Source: Pisaster brevispinus (Eukaryota; Echinodermata; Asteroidea; Forcipulatida; Asteriidae). Taken from it: 64,000 nt of DNA. Position 1 is the first letter of the stretch; each line of letters starts with the position of its first letter. Below are positions 44,001-56,000 of the stretch, piece after piece. The translations under genes were made by a program, and so were the position numbers. The stretch covers positions 12,008,647-12,072,646 of the forward strand of contig JAMKCF010000006.1 in NCBI GenBank assembly GCA_023634235.1, in the 5' to 3' direction. A model generated the notes under the pieces. The model had not been told where the DNA came from. It made no database searches and worked only from the letters and a program-made list of their open reading frames with translations.

Positions 44001-47000
44001 GAAGCTGTCTATACTGGAGCTGCTGACTATGCTAGTTGATTTGAAGCTGTCTGCTGCAGACTATGCTTGCTGGTAGTGCATACTAATCAATGATGGTGGA
44101 GATGAAAAATGAGTGATTGTAAACCCTTGCTTTGTGACTAAGCTACCTAAACTTCTGATTGTGGTTCTTTAGATACCCGTGTTTTTAACAAGTTCACCAG
44201 TTAATCTGCCAGTGTTTCAATTTAGAACCTTTAAAACCCTACAGCTAGGGACCTGTTGGTTGCAACGCACTGTTGTACGTTGTCGGCACATACTGGCAAG
44301 CTTTTACCATGGTTAAGAGAGGGTTGTTGTTTGTTTTTGGGGGGTTTGGGGGGGGGGGCATTTTCAACGATTTTTTTTTATCTAGGTGTGTTGTTGGTAT
44401 GTCAAGGTATTGCCCGGGTTAATTTTAGCTTAATATTTTGTTTCCTCAATTAATCAAGTTTTATAGTTTGGTTGCGTCTACCATTGTAAATTGGCATAAC
44501 AATTTTGTACACAAAGGTAGCTGGCAGAGTTTGTCCTTCCCCGTCTAACCGAATCACTGACCCCTGATTGGACGTGTGGCGAGATCCTGTTTAGGTTATG
44601 CCATTATGAGCTGACCAATGTGTACGACTGGTTAAGACAAAATGTGTCAGCAGGTGCTGACAGAGGCCCTTGCAGGGTTTTGTAAAGTTAATCAAGTATA
44701 ACTTTCAAAGACTGCTTGACGGTGCTGTTTACTTGCTCGCCACTTGTCTCACTGCCTTAATTACGTGGGTAATCATTCACTTTCAAAATACAGAGGAAAT
44801 GCCCAACTTGTAAATTTCCCAAATTGTAAATATGGCCTTTGGTTGTTTTACAAGTGGCGGTTTTACCCGTGCATGTGGTTTGCTATGGTGAGTGATAGAG
44901 GAAGTACTTTTTGTAGCTCTCCCCATCTGATCTTTAAGTCCAACCAACATTTTAGGAAAAAAAGCAAAAATTTACCAAATGGCTTGAATTGGGACTCCTC
45001 TCTGTGTCGCTACGCGACGAGCGACGCTGACGAGCACATGTACCTTTTCCTCTCACATTCGCCCCCCCCCCCCTCAAATTCATATTCGCCCCTCCCCCCA
45101 AAAAAAATATATCTCCTGGTTACGGGACTGACCGCCCCAACCGATATACGCCAATTGTATGAAGTTGTTGAGCTTAAAATGTATGTTTGTTTGTTTTGTT
45201 GAGCAAAAACAACCGTGAACAAACTATACAGGCAATGTACATTGCATGGATATCGGCTGGTAACCAATTTCTGCTTACAAGTTATAGCAAGGATTTCATG
45301 CGCTGAGCAAAATATTTCTGCCGTTGTATAAAAATATTGTAACACTGTCTCTTTTGAATCTGCTTTCCAGGCGTTCACGATATTCTGCGGCTTGGGAATC
45401 AACAATACGCTGATGTACAATGAGGTAGCCAAAGCTATGGCCCGACAGAAGGTGGCGCTAGAGGTCTTGTCTTACCATGCGTGCAGCACGTCGCATGAGG
45501 TGGAATCACTTAAGGTAACCAATAATATGACATTCAAAAATATTCTCACATGACACTCACAAATTCGAGTTCAAACAATGGAAAAATATGTTTAAGCTTT
45601 ACATGGGAAGTGTGGACCTGAGAACAAAAGACGTTCACGCAGTGTTTAGAGACTTGAACCCCTTGTGGACTTACACACATCCACACAGGGTTTGTTTAAA
45701 GTCTGGAAGAATATACATGTAATTTGTTTTCTTAAGTGAACAAAGGAATGACTGTCCACAGAGTGTATGCAAGGCAGAGCTGTGTTTGCAGGCCACGCAC
45801 AACTCTAAGCCAATGGCAGGTGTAAGTTTGACCTCAGTGTGTGGAGCTGTTGTAGATTGTGAAGTCATGCCCAAGGAGTGTACAATAAATCATCAATAAT
45901 TCCTGGACATTATTTTGGTATGTGTTTGTAGCGGTTCTTGGGGGCAACGCAAGTAATGTTGAGGCTTGTGAAGTGTAAGAATGTGTGATATCCCCTCAAG
46001 GCTGAGAAGCTGACTTGGCATACAGGATGAGGGCCAGAAGTCATTGTTAGCTGCAGAGGGGAAAATAACAAGTGTTGCTAGCAACACTGCCATTCATTAC
46101 TTGTTCCTTGGCAAGGAAATATTTCGGGAAAATGTTCTGCTTAGCCGAAGCCTTATTCAAATTGGTTGGTTCGAAAATGCCACGATTGTTATAATTTTCC
46201 CATGCGGTGCCTCCATTCGAAGGAAATTAACTGAATTTAAAAAGAAAATGATAACAGGCCCTTACACTGCAAGCCTACCAGGCCAATATTGACCGGAAAT
46301 CCGGGTCCCATGGGGCCTGGCCCTGGTTGTGGTCAGGCTGACCTAAGTATGAGGTATTTTAACCCGGATTTTTTGCATCAGAATGACCCATTTCTGGGAC
46401 ATTTCGATACAGATTCCTGGTCATACTATAACCCACAGCTGGGTCAGGCCTAGACTGGTCCCCTGTCCTTATCCGCAAGGATAAAGCAAGGATAAAGACA
46501 GGCCACTGGTCTTACAGGATGTAATACTAACAATTTGTGTGCATTTTCTACCAAAAACAATGTTGAAAAGCACGTTACAATTAAAATGCAATCGTTGGAA
46601 CAGGCGAATTAAAATGAAACAATCGAAAAAGAACATAACGACAAATAAAAAACATCAACGACTACAACTATTAATAGAGTTAAGAATTTTTCAATTTGAG
46701 CTGTCCATTTTCTACTTTCAACGAAACATGGACATAAAAAACACCAGCATCATTATCAATGCGCTGTTTTTGTTGACGAACAAACTCTTGGCAACTAAAT
46801 ACGTTGAATTGCACGTGCACATTGTCAACATTTCTTTATTTAATTTCCATTCAATCCAATGTTTCACTTAGGCTTGTGCTAAGATGTGAATTTTTCTCCA
46901 AAGTACAGCAGTACAAAAGAAAACTATTTAATAAGTTACTAAAAATACAAATTAGAGCCAAACAATGTAAAGCTCGCATCGTCTCAAAATTGAATTTTGA

Positions 47001-50000
47001 TTAATTTAACTTTGATTAGTTCAACTCATTGCTATTGAACAGTAGTCTAATCGTCAATATTCCTGTCTTCATTGAGTTAAAAACCTATTCTTTGGGTAAG
47101 TTGGTTCGTTAATATTCCTTTCCAAGATGTCTTTTGCAAACAGGACAATACAAACTGAGATGAATACATTATTTAATCAAACACACAATGGGAAGAATTA
47201 TTTTGAAACACAATTAGAATGCGTCAGTGGTCGTTGGTTATGATGCTGTCAGTGGTACCTAAGCATCTCATTTTCACTACCTTGCTCAGAATGGAAACCT
47301 CATGTTCGGAAATATTATACCGGCAGCTGAAATATTGAAACATTTCGTGCCTTTATTAAACCACAAGCATGACACATAAATCGTTGTAAGGTGTATACAG
47401 TTAAGTCACTGTGTGTGACAGCTCTAATTTATCACGGTCCACAACTTCTATATCTGTTTTCCTTTTCTTTTCTGTTTTCCTTTTTTTAATGTCTGGACTT
47501 CTCTGGCGATAGGGACGTGTGCTCTGCAACAGGGAAAGGGTTGTGAGGGAGAGAGCGACCCAAGGAAGAAGCGTTGCCCATGTTTGACATGTTGACTGAT
47601 TCCATTCTGAAATCTAATTAAACGAACTGTGTTTAATGGGGAGAAGGAAGCATAAGTGATTGTATTAACCCTTTGATGAAGATTTACAGTGACCTGGTGG
47701 GAAATGTATGTTGACTCTATATTTTTCGCCATCTGGGAAGACCATTTTGTATCTGTTCTCTTGAATGGAGATGAGGAAATCGATGGTCTTATACTGTTTT
47801 ATTACAGCAGGTATGCAGTGTGTGGTGTGTCGTGGCCGAGCGGTTAAGAGCACCGGGCTCTGGTGTTTCTGAGCAGCAGAGTGTGGGTTCAAGTCCCGGT
47901 CGTGGCACATGTGTCCTTGAGGAAGATTACCATAATTTCTCTTTATAATAAGAAAGAGTATAATAATAATACTGCCCTAGAATACTGCCCTAGTAACCGT
48001 CAGCTGCTACCTCGCTGGACCTCATGACAAAGGATCAATCTATATTTACATTTAACCCTGTGGGACCCTTGATTGATGACGTCAAGCGAGGTCGAAGCTA
48101 CCAGTTACCCTTTAGAGTCTGTCAAACGATGCTGAGGGACCATGCACAGCAAATTGCTTCCGTTCCTTTACAGTCATTCATTAACTAGATGGCGTTAAAT
48201 GTAACTTGACTTCATCATGGTACATCCATCTTATTGTTTGCCCTATCACATCAGTGAACCAAACCGAGACTGAAATGCATCTTAGTTCGACCCTCTCTTA
48301 GGGTTTCTGGTTTTACTTCTTAGAAAAACAGTAGGATTGTGCTTACATTGGTAGTTGTTACAGTGTAAATATATACACCAGTGTGAATATTTACACCAGT
48401 GTTTATCAGCTATGGTTTATTCCATGGATACGTATAGGTTAAACAATGTGCGCAAATAAGATGTGAAGCCTTCCCAACGCATGTAGCTGAAAAACCTTTT
48501 AAGTGCGATTGGAAGCTTTACAAGGTTGGAGTACAATCAAGTGACGTTTGTGTATATACTGTGTAATGAACTCTCTCTTTATATGAGCTCTGGTGGTTCT
48601 GTGAAGAACCGGTGGTTAACAACTCGACGTTTCGATCAGCGTACTGCTCAGATCGTCATCAAGAGAATAGACAATCAGAGTAAACCTCACTTGGTTATTA
48701 TTTTATTCAGATTCACAGTTAAGTTTCAGAGCTCAAGCCTGGGTTCAGTGAGAATCTGTTATCATAGACGCTATAACACACGAGGAATATGACTCCCAGT
48801 CTAAGATGGTACTTCAAGATCTTTTACCCAATGATTACAAACCACCGCTGCGTTTGTGTGGCGTTAAATATTATCCAAAGGAAACTTTAACTTTTCTTGC
48901 GAGGGAGATTTAATTATGTCTGCCACTTCAAGCGCAAGGCCTTTAAAAGTAACGCGCCCCCTCTCTTTCTCTCTCTCCTCTGGAAAGTGAGAGGCTTCTC
49001 TCCGTTGCCGGGACATTTGGGTTGATATTTTTTTCCAGGTCCCCCATGTTTATTCTTGACTGCACTTTGCTCGTCATATTGTCCGTACCATTAAGGGTTT
49101 TTTATGTTTTCTTTCTTCTCCCTGTGAGATACCAGATCGTACACACCGGTAATTCAACTCCAATGTCAATGGTTTTGTCTGCTGAGAAATAAGGCCCTGT
49201 CAAATATACTGGGCAAGTCTCTGAGTGCAACGGGGACTGGGAGAGTTGGGTAACTTGACGACGGGTGAGTCCTGAGCAAGGCAGCCGTGTATAAATTGAC
49301 ACACTCTTGTGCGGGGTTACTTAAGTGTCTAACTGTATTCTTGAGCAGAGAATGATAAAACAGAAAATCATTAAGGTTTGGCATCCTTTGTGGATGGTTG
49401 GATTGGTTTGCTGTGGGGGCTGGAGTACTTTTTTCACCATTCCAACATATGTAGACATGCTGGGTAGTCTAAATACAGCTAAAATCAAATCGGTATGCAA
49501 AATCAGGCATGCCTCTCTAAACAAAATGTTGCGCGGCCCACTATGTTAAAGGTAAGACGCAACATTGGAAACAGCAATAACAAATGCAGGTGTTACCCTG
49601 GGGAACAAAACTAATTCTGTTGACAGAGAACAAAGCGTCATCTGTCACCGATGTTTAAAAACTATTATGTTAAATCGTTCTACTCCCGTCGGAAGAAAAC
49701 ACTTCTAGTACTTTTAAATTCACTGGTCGTTATAAGATAAAGGCATATGAAAGAGTACGTTCATTATCATTTCCTAGTTTACACGATAACCACATTTAAC
49801 CAAAAAGATGCTAATTGGTAGAAATTAGCGTACAACATTGTCCTTGCTTTCGTTTAAGATAAACTATTTCGAAACGCACTTTTGTGTGTGTCTTAAGCCC
49901 ATTAAACCGATGCTTAAAACCGGTTGCCGCCCTTAGCTTTGTACATATGAGTTGCCAGCCAACCAGCGCCGAAGCTAGGGTTTAATAATATTTAGGGGCA

Positions 50001-53000
50001 CAAGGGGTGCACCATTTTTTGTAGGGGGGCACTTCTGGCCCATTAAAACTGTAGTTTCTGCATTTTTCCTAAACAAGCCCCCTTTCAGCGCTCTCTTTAT
50101 GTCATTTCCATTTTATTATTTTTTAGAAAATCGGCCGTGGAGGTGCAAAAAATACATTGTGTGTAAATAGAAAAATTGTTTTGAAAACACTGAAAATGCT
50201 ACATTAAATCTCATCCAAATGTAAGTTTTTATTCGGGTTATTTTAAATCTCAAGTCCAGATTTCAAATGGGGGCGTATTTCAAAGGGGGCGTATGTGCGC
50301 CCCGCCCCCCCCCCTTACTTGTGCCACTGCCGAAACCTCATGTACGTATATTGAACATGACTATTGTCCTGCTAAACACTGTTAGAAAATAAATACAACA
50401 AGCAATATTCCAACATGTTGGGACCAGGGCCCATTTTCATACAGCTGCTTCAGCAGACACTGTTGCTTAAAAATTTTCTGCTCAGCAAAATATAAGCAGG
50501 AAACCAGTTGTCAACTGTACATATGACATTGGTATTTTAGCTGGTAAACTGTTTTCTGCTGAGCACACTTGTTTTGTGTTTTGCTGATATCTGTGCCTGG
50601 CAGCTCTATCCAATTGGGACCTAGTATAGGCCCAATTTCCTAGGGCTGCTTAAACACAAAAAGGAGCTTAGCACAACAAAATTATGCTTACCAGAATAAG
50701 GTAACCAGCAAAAATACCACTGCACATGTACCATCTGTGACTGGTATCCTGCTCATATCAGCTTAGCAGAAAACTGTAAAGGATTTTTTTTTTAAAGCAG
50801 TTTTATGAAATAACGCCCTGTTGTTATCTGTTGCAGTGACACATCTTAAAACTGTATTGATTCTGGGTGGAACTCACAAGATTTAAACCACCTTCTTTAA
50901 TATCTACTTTTAAATACACATCTCCAGGCTTCCTAAAACATAACTTGCAAAAAATTCAGTCCTGTCGTTATCATCATTGAAGGCAGTGGACAATGAAGCG
51001 TGAGTAAAGAGGGGTTGGGGAGGGGGAAAAGGACAGGTTTCACACGCTGGTTATTAAACAATCCTCTTCCCTTGTTATTTCAGCGGGCCCTGACGATCAC
51101 AATGCCTCCAGAGCACCTGGGACTCAAATGTTGTTGAGACATTGATTATAATACCCCACTGCATGGAGGCATCTTCACCGTTGAATGGCTACGACACTAA
51201 TAACTGTTGCTGTTTTGTTATTACCGCTATTTCTTAATTCTCCGCGTCGGGAGTTAATTCTAAGTAAATTCCAAGCCCCTGGATACAAAATTGTGTTAAT
51301 AGAAAGAATTGTCTCTTGCGTCACTTGAAGGTGTATTAGCAGGTCTTTTGAAGTCGGCTGATTTTCTTGTTCAGGCTTCAATTTATTTTACACACACTAT
51401 TTGAGTGTTTCTAGTAATTGTTGTTTACTGAACAAAAATGTTTCTCTAAAATCTTGCAATCCGATGCAGTTGCCAGTGTATTGTTGCATCAATTTTATAC
51501 GGGAACGTGTAGACCGAACCATTAAACCCCGCCCTGTGATGTCTAGACCAATCACAGTAGTGTGTGAGGGGGTGGGGATTGATACGTTTGATATGTGTTG
51601 CGTAGTAATGACTGATCAATGGGCCTTCCCGAAACCATAACTTCGACCATGGCTCTGGCTCTGGCTCTGGCTTGGCTCCATTCTCCTGTACTTAAAGTGC
51701 ACGTAAGTCAAAACTACCGACGAAGCAGAAGCCGTGGTTTCGAAAAGAGTCAAACTAGAAGACAAGACAAGACGTGGCCAGCTGGAGTATTATAGGGCGG
51801 TGGTTACCAACATGCGCAGATCTGTGTTATTGTAACTAGGTAGACTGGTCCCCTGTCTTTATCCTTGCGGATAAAGACAGGCACTGGTCTTACATGCCTA
51901 AATTATTTCATTGGATACAATGATTTCATTGGACAAACGTGCTGTGACGTAAGCTTTCTACATCTGCGTTATGATTGGTCCGAGGTGATGTAATTTGTCA
52001 GCTTGCACTTTCGGTCGTCTGCATGCAGCGTGTGCATAATGATGTGTACATCAATATAGTGTTGTTTTGTTGACTATGTAGTATGTGTACATGTACGTGT
52101 GAAATGATTGCGAGGTCAAAGGTATATCTGGCAACATCCGGTCAGGCAGGTATTTGGCGTTATTCACGAGCCTCGAAGTGTGACGCCAGATGTTCAGGCT
52201 AGCAACTAGGCTGCTTTATGCCTACAGATAAGGCCGTGTCAGTATATGACGTCTCCAACAACACCCTTAGCAACAGTCGCAGTCGTAGCTGAATCCGCCA
52301 ATTTGGATAAGGCTTAAGATTTAACGAAAACCACCTTTATGTAGACGATGTTACTCATGACGTCACATACATTTACAAAAGAGCCACCGAGCCTGGATTT
52401 GCCGCAGGCACAAAGTGCACACAGTATTGTTTTCACGTCGAAATTACGACGAACTGTCAAACTCTCATAAACAATCTTGCCTGACAGGAAATGGCCTTGA
52501 CTGCCCAAGGTCACCATTTTTTTTGTAAACAAGTGGACTTGGAGAAAAAAAACATTTCAAAGTTTCGCAGCAAAAATATACTTACACAAACTGTATCGTC
52601 CCTCACGCTGAAACTGACGCAGAATCCCAATCCAAATTCAATGTTAGAAATGGGTCAGGCCACCCGGAACTCGGAACCCCGATCATCTGACCCGGAAGTT
52701 TTAGAGTGCAGTGTATTGCTCTAATCACGAATGGTTATAATATGGCCGTTTTGAACAGAGACATTTAAAAACAAATCTTTGTAGATCTTTCATTTATTTT
52801 GTTTCCGAAAATATTGATACCTTACTGTTATGTGACTGTTGCATTGCCAGTATTGTAATTTTCATTTGAAACCGGAAAATCGTACCAAGAAGCTGTACCT
52901 CATGATTTGAGCTTCACCCCAAACAGAAATCAACAAACTCATGTGCATATAATATTCATTGGGGATATTCGGCAGAACCTATCCGTAGAATGATCATACG

Positions 53001-56000
53001 GTTCGGGTTTAAACCGCTTAGAAGGTTTCATCTCTTGCATTCTCTTTGTGTTATTGGTCCATTTCCTGACGTCTTTGCGTGTATGGCTCTAAGGTAATCG
53101 TGGTGCTGAGGAAAAGACTGATTTGACGAGATAATTACATTTATTTTACCGGCAGCCGCAGACAAACTTGGCGATAACCCGACGAGATAAACAGAGGGGC
53201 TCTTGCGTCCATCGTAAAGATGTGCAGCGTGATCTATGAATTATAACTCAATTTCGCAAGACTAATCTACACACCATGCAGTTCAATTACATTTTCTCAT
53301 TACGGGAAGGGCTGCGGCTGCGGGGCTCACCCTCAAGCCGGGTAATGTGGACTCGTTAATGGGCCGTCAAAGAGTCAAACGCGAGGGGTCGGTAGTCATC
53401 ACTCAAGGTTAACAGGATCTGGCATCGCTCAGCTTATACTCAACGTATACTTTTTAATTCCACCCGTTCTTGTTTCTTGGCAGATTTCTCGCCTGCCGCA
53501 GATCCAGGCCCTGGGGATGACAAGATTCGATTTTGATGACTTCAAGTTGGATGCCGATGAGATGGTCAAAGCCTCGTTGAGGCTGTACATGGACCTTGGA
53601 TTATTGCAGAAATTCAAGATTGATACTGAGGTGAGGGGAATGTTTCTCCCGGGGATGGGGAGGATGCTTAAAGATACTATCTCGTTGCGCTTTCACTGAT
53701 CATGTTGATGGAACGTATTGTGACCCTTGATCCGTTGTACCCCGATTGGTTCCCTCTTTTGTTGATGAAGGAGTATCTTATTGTCCCCAATCGGGATAAC
53801 ACAACTACAAAAAAGAGTCACTGATAGTAGTAAATACTCAGACTATCCCAATTGAGAAAATACTACAGCTCTCGTTTGACAATGAGGGAAACTACAGTGT
53901 TTGCCCTGACGTAAATCATTACAAAGGGTTTCAGGTTGCAAAGCCAACCCATTTCGGACCGCACTACCCAGATTGGAAATCTTGTTTCCAAATGAAACAA
54001 ATTTGTGTATTCCCAATTCTGAAGATGATAACTACTTTGGGCAACCGTAACTACTATAGAGAATATCAAAACTCTCCCGTTGTGATATACTTCAGCTATT
54101 ATTCAGAAACAAAGGAAAGTGTTTATTTTGTTGGTTTCTGTTTTTCTTTTTGTTTTACAGGCAATGACACGTTTCTTGTTGACAGTGAGAAAGAATTACC
54201 GTCCAGTTGCGTACCATAACTTCAGACACGCCTTCAACGTTCAGCAAGCTATGTTTGCCGTTCTGCAGGTCAGAATCCACAACTTATCTTTTATACAAAA
54301 GTAAATTTTGAGTGTTTATGAATCAAGTATAATCTTATAGTGAACTTTATTTCAAATCTGGGTCAGACTTGATCATCTTGAGACAGACGACTCTCTTTGA
54401 TCAGTCTTGAATCTCTTTGGTCTGACTTGACTCTCTTGGATCAGACTTGACTCGCTTACGTCAGACTTGACTCTCTTAGGTCGGACTTGACTCTCTTTGG
54501 CCAGACTTTAATCTCTTTGGTCAAACTTGACATTCTCGGGTCAGACTTGAACCTCTTGAGAAAGACGACTCTCTTGGATCAGTCTTGACTCTTTTTGGTC
54601 AAACGTGACTCTCTTTGATCAAACTTGACTCTCTTACGTCAGACTTGACTCTCTTTGGTAAGACTTGAATCTCTTGGGTCAAACTTGGCTCTCTTTGGTC
54701 AGACCTTTTCCGGGATGCGCGTCCGGGGGCCAGACCCAGGTCAACATGACACAGTTTAGGGTCAAAATTACCAGGATTCTGCGGCACAGGCACGTTACCT
54801 AAGGTAAGTAACCGATAAGGGTAGCGCTGAACCGAAATATATATTGTTCTCCCCGAACCAGATCCAGGTTTATCTTTCCCGTTAACTTTTTTGAGAATGT
54901 TTTGTTTGTTTAAGTTTGTACGCGATTTGTGAGTACCATTCTTTGTACAAGAAATACAATCATAATATTGACACCATGCTGTGTTAATGTCTTTTCAAGA
55001 AATACTGTATTTAAAAATAATGAATATTTTATATTGAAGAACAAACAAAATTTATTCTAGGTTTGCAGGACAAGGTCATATTGACATCACACAATGATGA
55101 CAATCTCAGACAATTGCATCCAAACTAATGTTATTTTGTTTTGTTTTTTAACAATATGTGTCTAATATGGTTGCATATTATAACCCGTGTTTTTGGCGTG
55201 TATTTTTCTTCTTTTTTTTCTTCTTTCTTCTTCAACAGAATACAAGTGTGATTCACTACCTCACAGAGCCGGAGCAGCTTTCATTATTGGTGGGTTGTCT
55301 TTGCCACGATCTGGACCACAGAGGCACCAACAATGCATTCCAAGAAAAGTGAGTTTACCCGAATGATGTTGAAAGTCAAACGATCCCTCATAACGCTCCA
55401 TGGATTCTCCATGTGAGCTCCACTTTTGAGGACGCTAGGTGGCAGCAGACTTGCCATGTGAATCCAACGTTCTCGGAAATGTGCACTTCCACAGAACTAC
55501 ATGTACATAAACAACAACAACAATTGTCTGTTGGTCTGCTGCCAGCTAGCGTTGCAAAGTCTTCAGCTGAGTTCAGTTTTAAATGCAGGAAAGTTATTAC
55601 GTAAACCGATTTAGGCACCAATAATTAATTCTTCGAAAAGTAAACTGAGTCAAGTGCACAGGAATGCTACTATCCAAGCATAATATCCCATGATACACTC
55701 CTTGCATGCTCATTGTAGTTTTACACTGGAATGGATTTGTTTCGTTTGAAATACTTTTGTCTGTGAGAAATGTCATTGGGATTTCAAACATTACCTTGAA
55801 TAGCATTGTCAACTTTCCTAAGAAAAATACGTACAATTTTAACCTTGTACTTGGTTGTACGCTGTGTGCAAAACTGTATTGGTTGTCTTGAAATTTTGAT
55901 CGGTTGGTGTCAAACCACATTTCTGAAAGTTGTTAAACTCTTTTCAGGTTCTTTGTTTCTCTGAACTTTACGGATAACACTTTCAAAATGTGGGTTTTCC

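Larger units (their letters stand above)
31675..45370 (+). other. Intron w4, about 13.7 kb
   Basis: No PDE11 exon seen. It contains a TIR element (32176-32343), SINEs (32550, 34480, 38050), GGGTCA MITEs (33472, 40978, 41280), an old repeat (36800-37270), a partial MITE (37650-37758) and two large coding-length minisatellites (42331-42790, 43147-44060). CRE octamers are at 32319 and 36044. 35000-36800 and 38200-40970 hold nothing I can name. 37497-37545 is a short GGCTAC-type repeat whose flanks recur inverted at about 52240-52315. Confidence 0.55.
45515..53483 (+). other. Intron w5, about 8.0 kb
   Basis: Contains a repeat copy at 45600-45665, a GGGTCA MITE plus hairpin piece (46263-46512), a SINE (47826-48010), a hammerhead-like motif (48623-48665), two adjacent MITE-like elements (50427-50819), a possible cryptic exon (51084-51137), an inverted composite repeat (51840-52215) and another GGGTCA MITE (52583-52711). 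46520-47820 and 52720-53480 show nothing identifiable. CRE octamers are at 48077 and 52358. Confidence 0.55.

Noticed and set aside
47826..47907. Functional tRNA-Ser or tRNA-Leu gene
   Set aside because: A and B boxes are good, but T33 is missing, the acceptor and T stems contain mismatches or wobbles, and a SINE tail follows.
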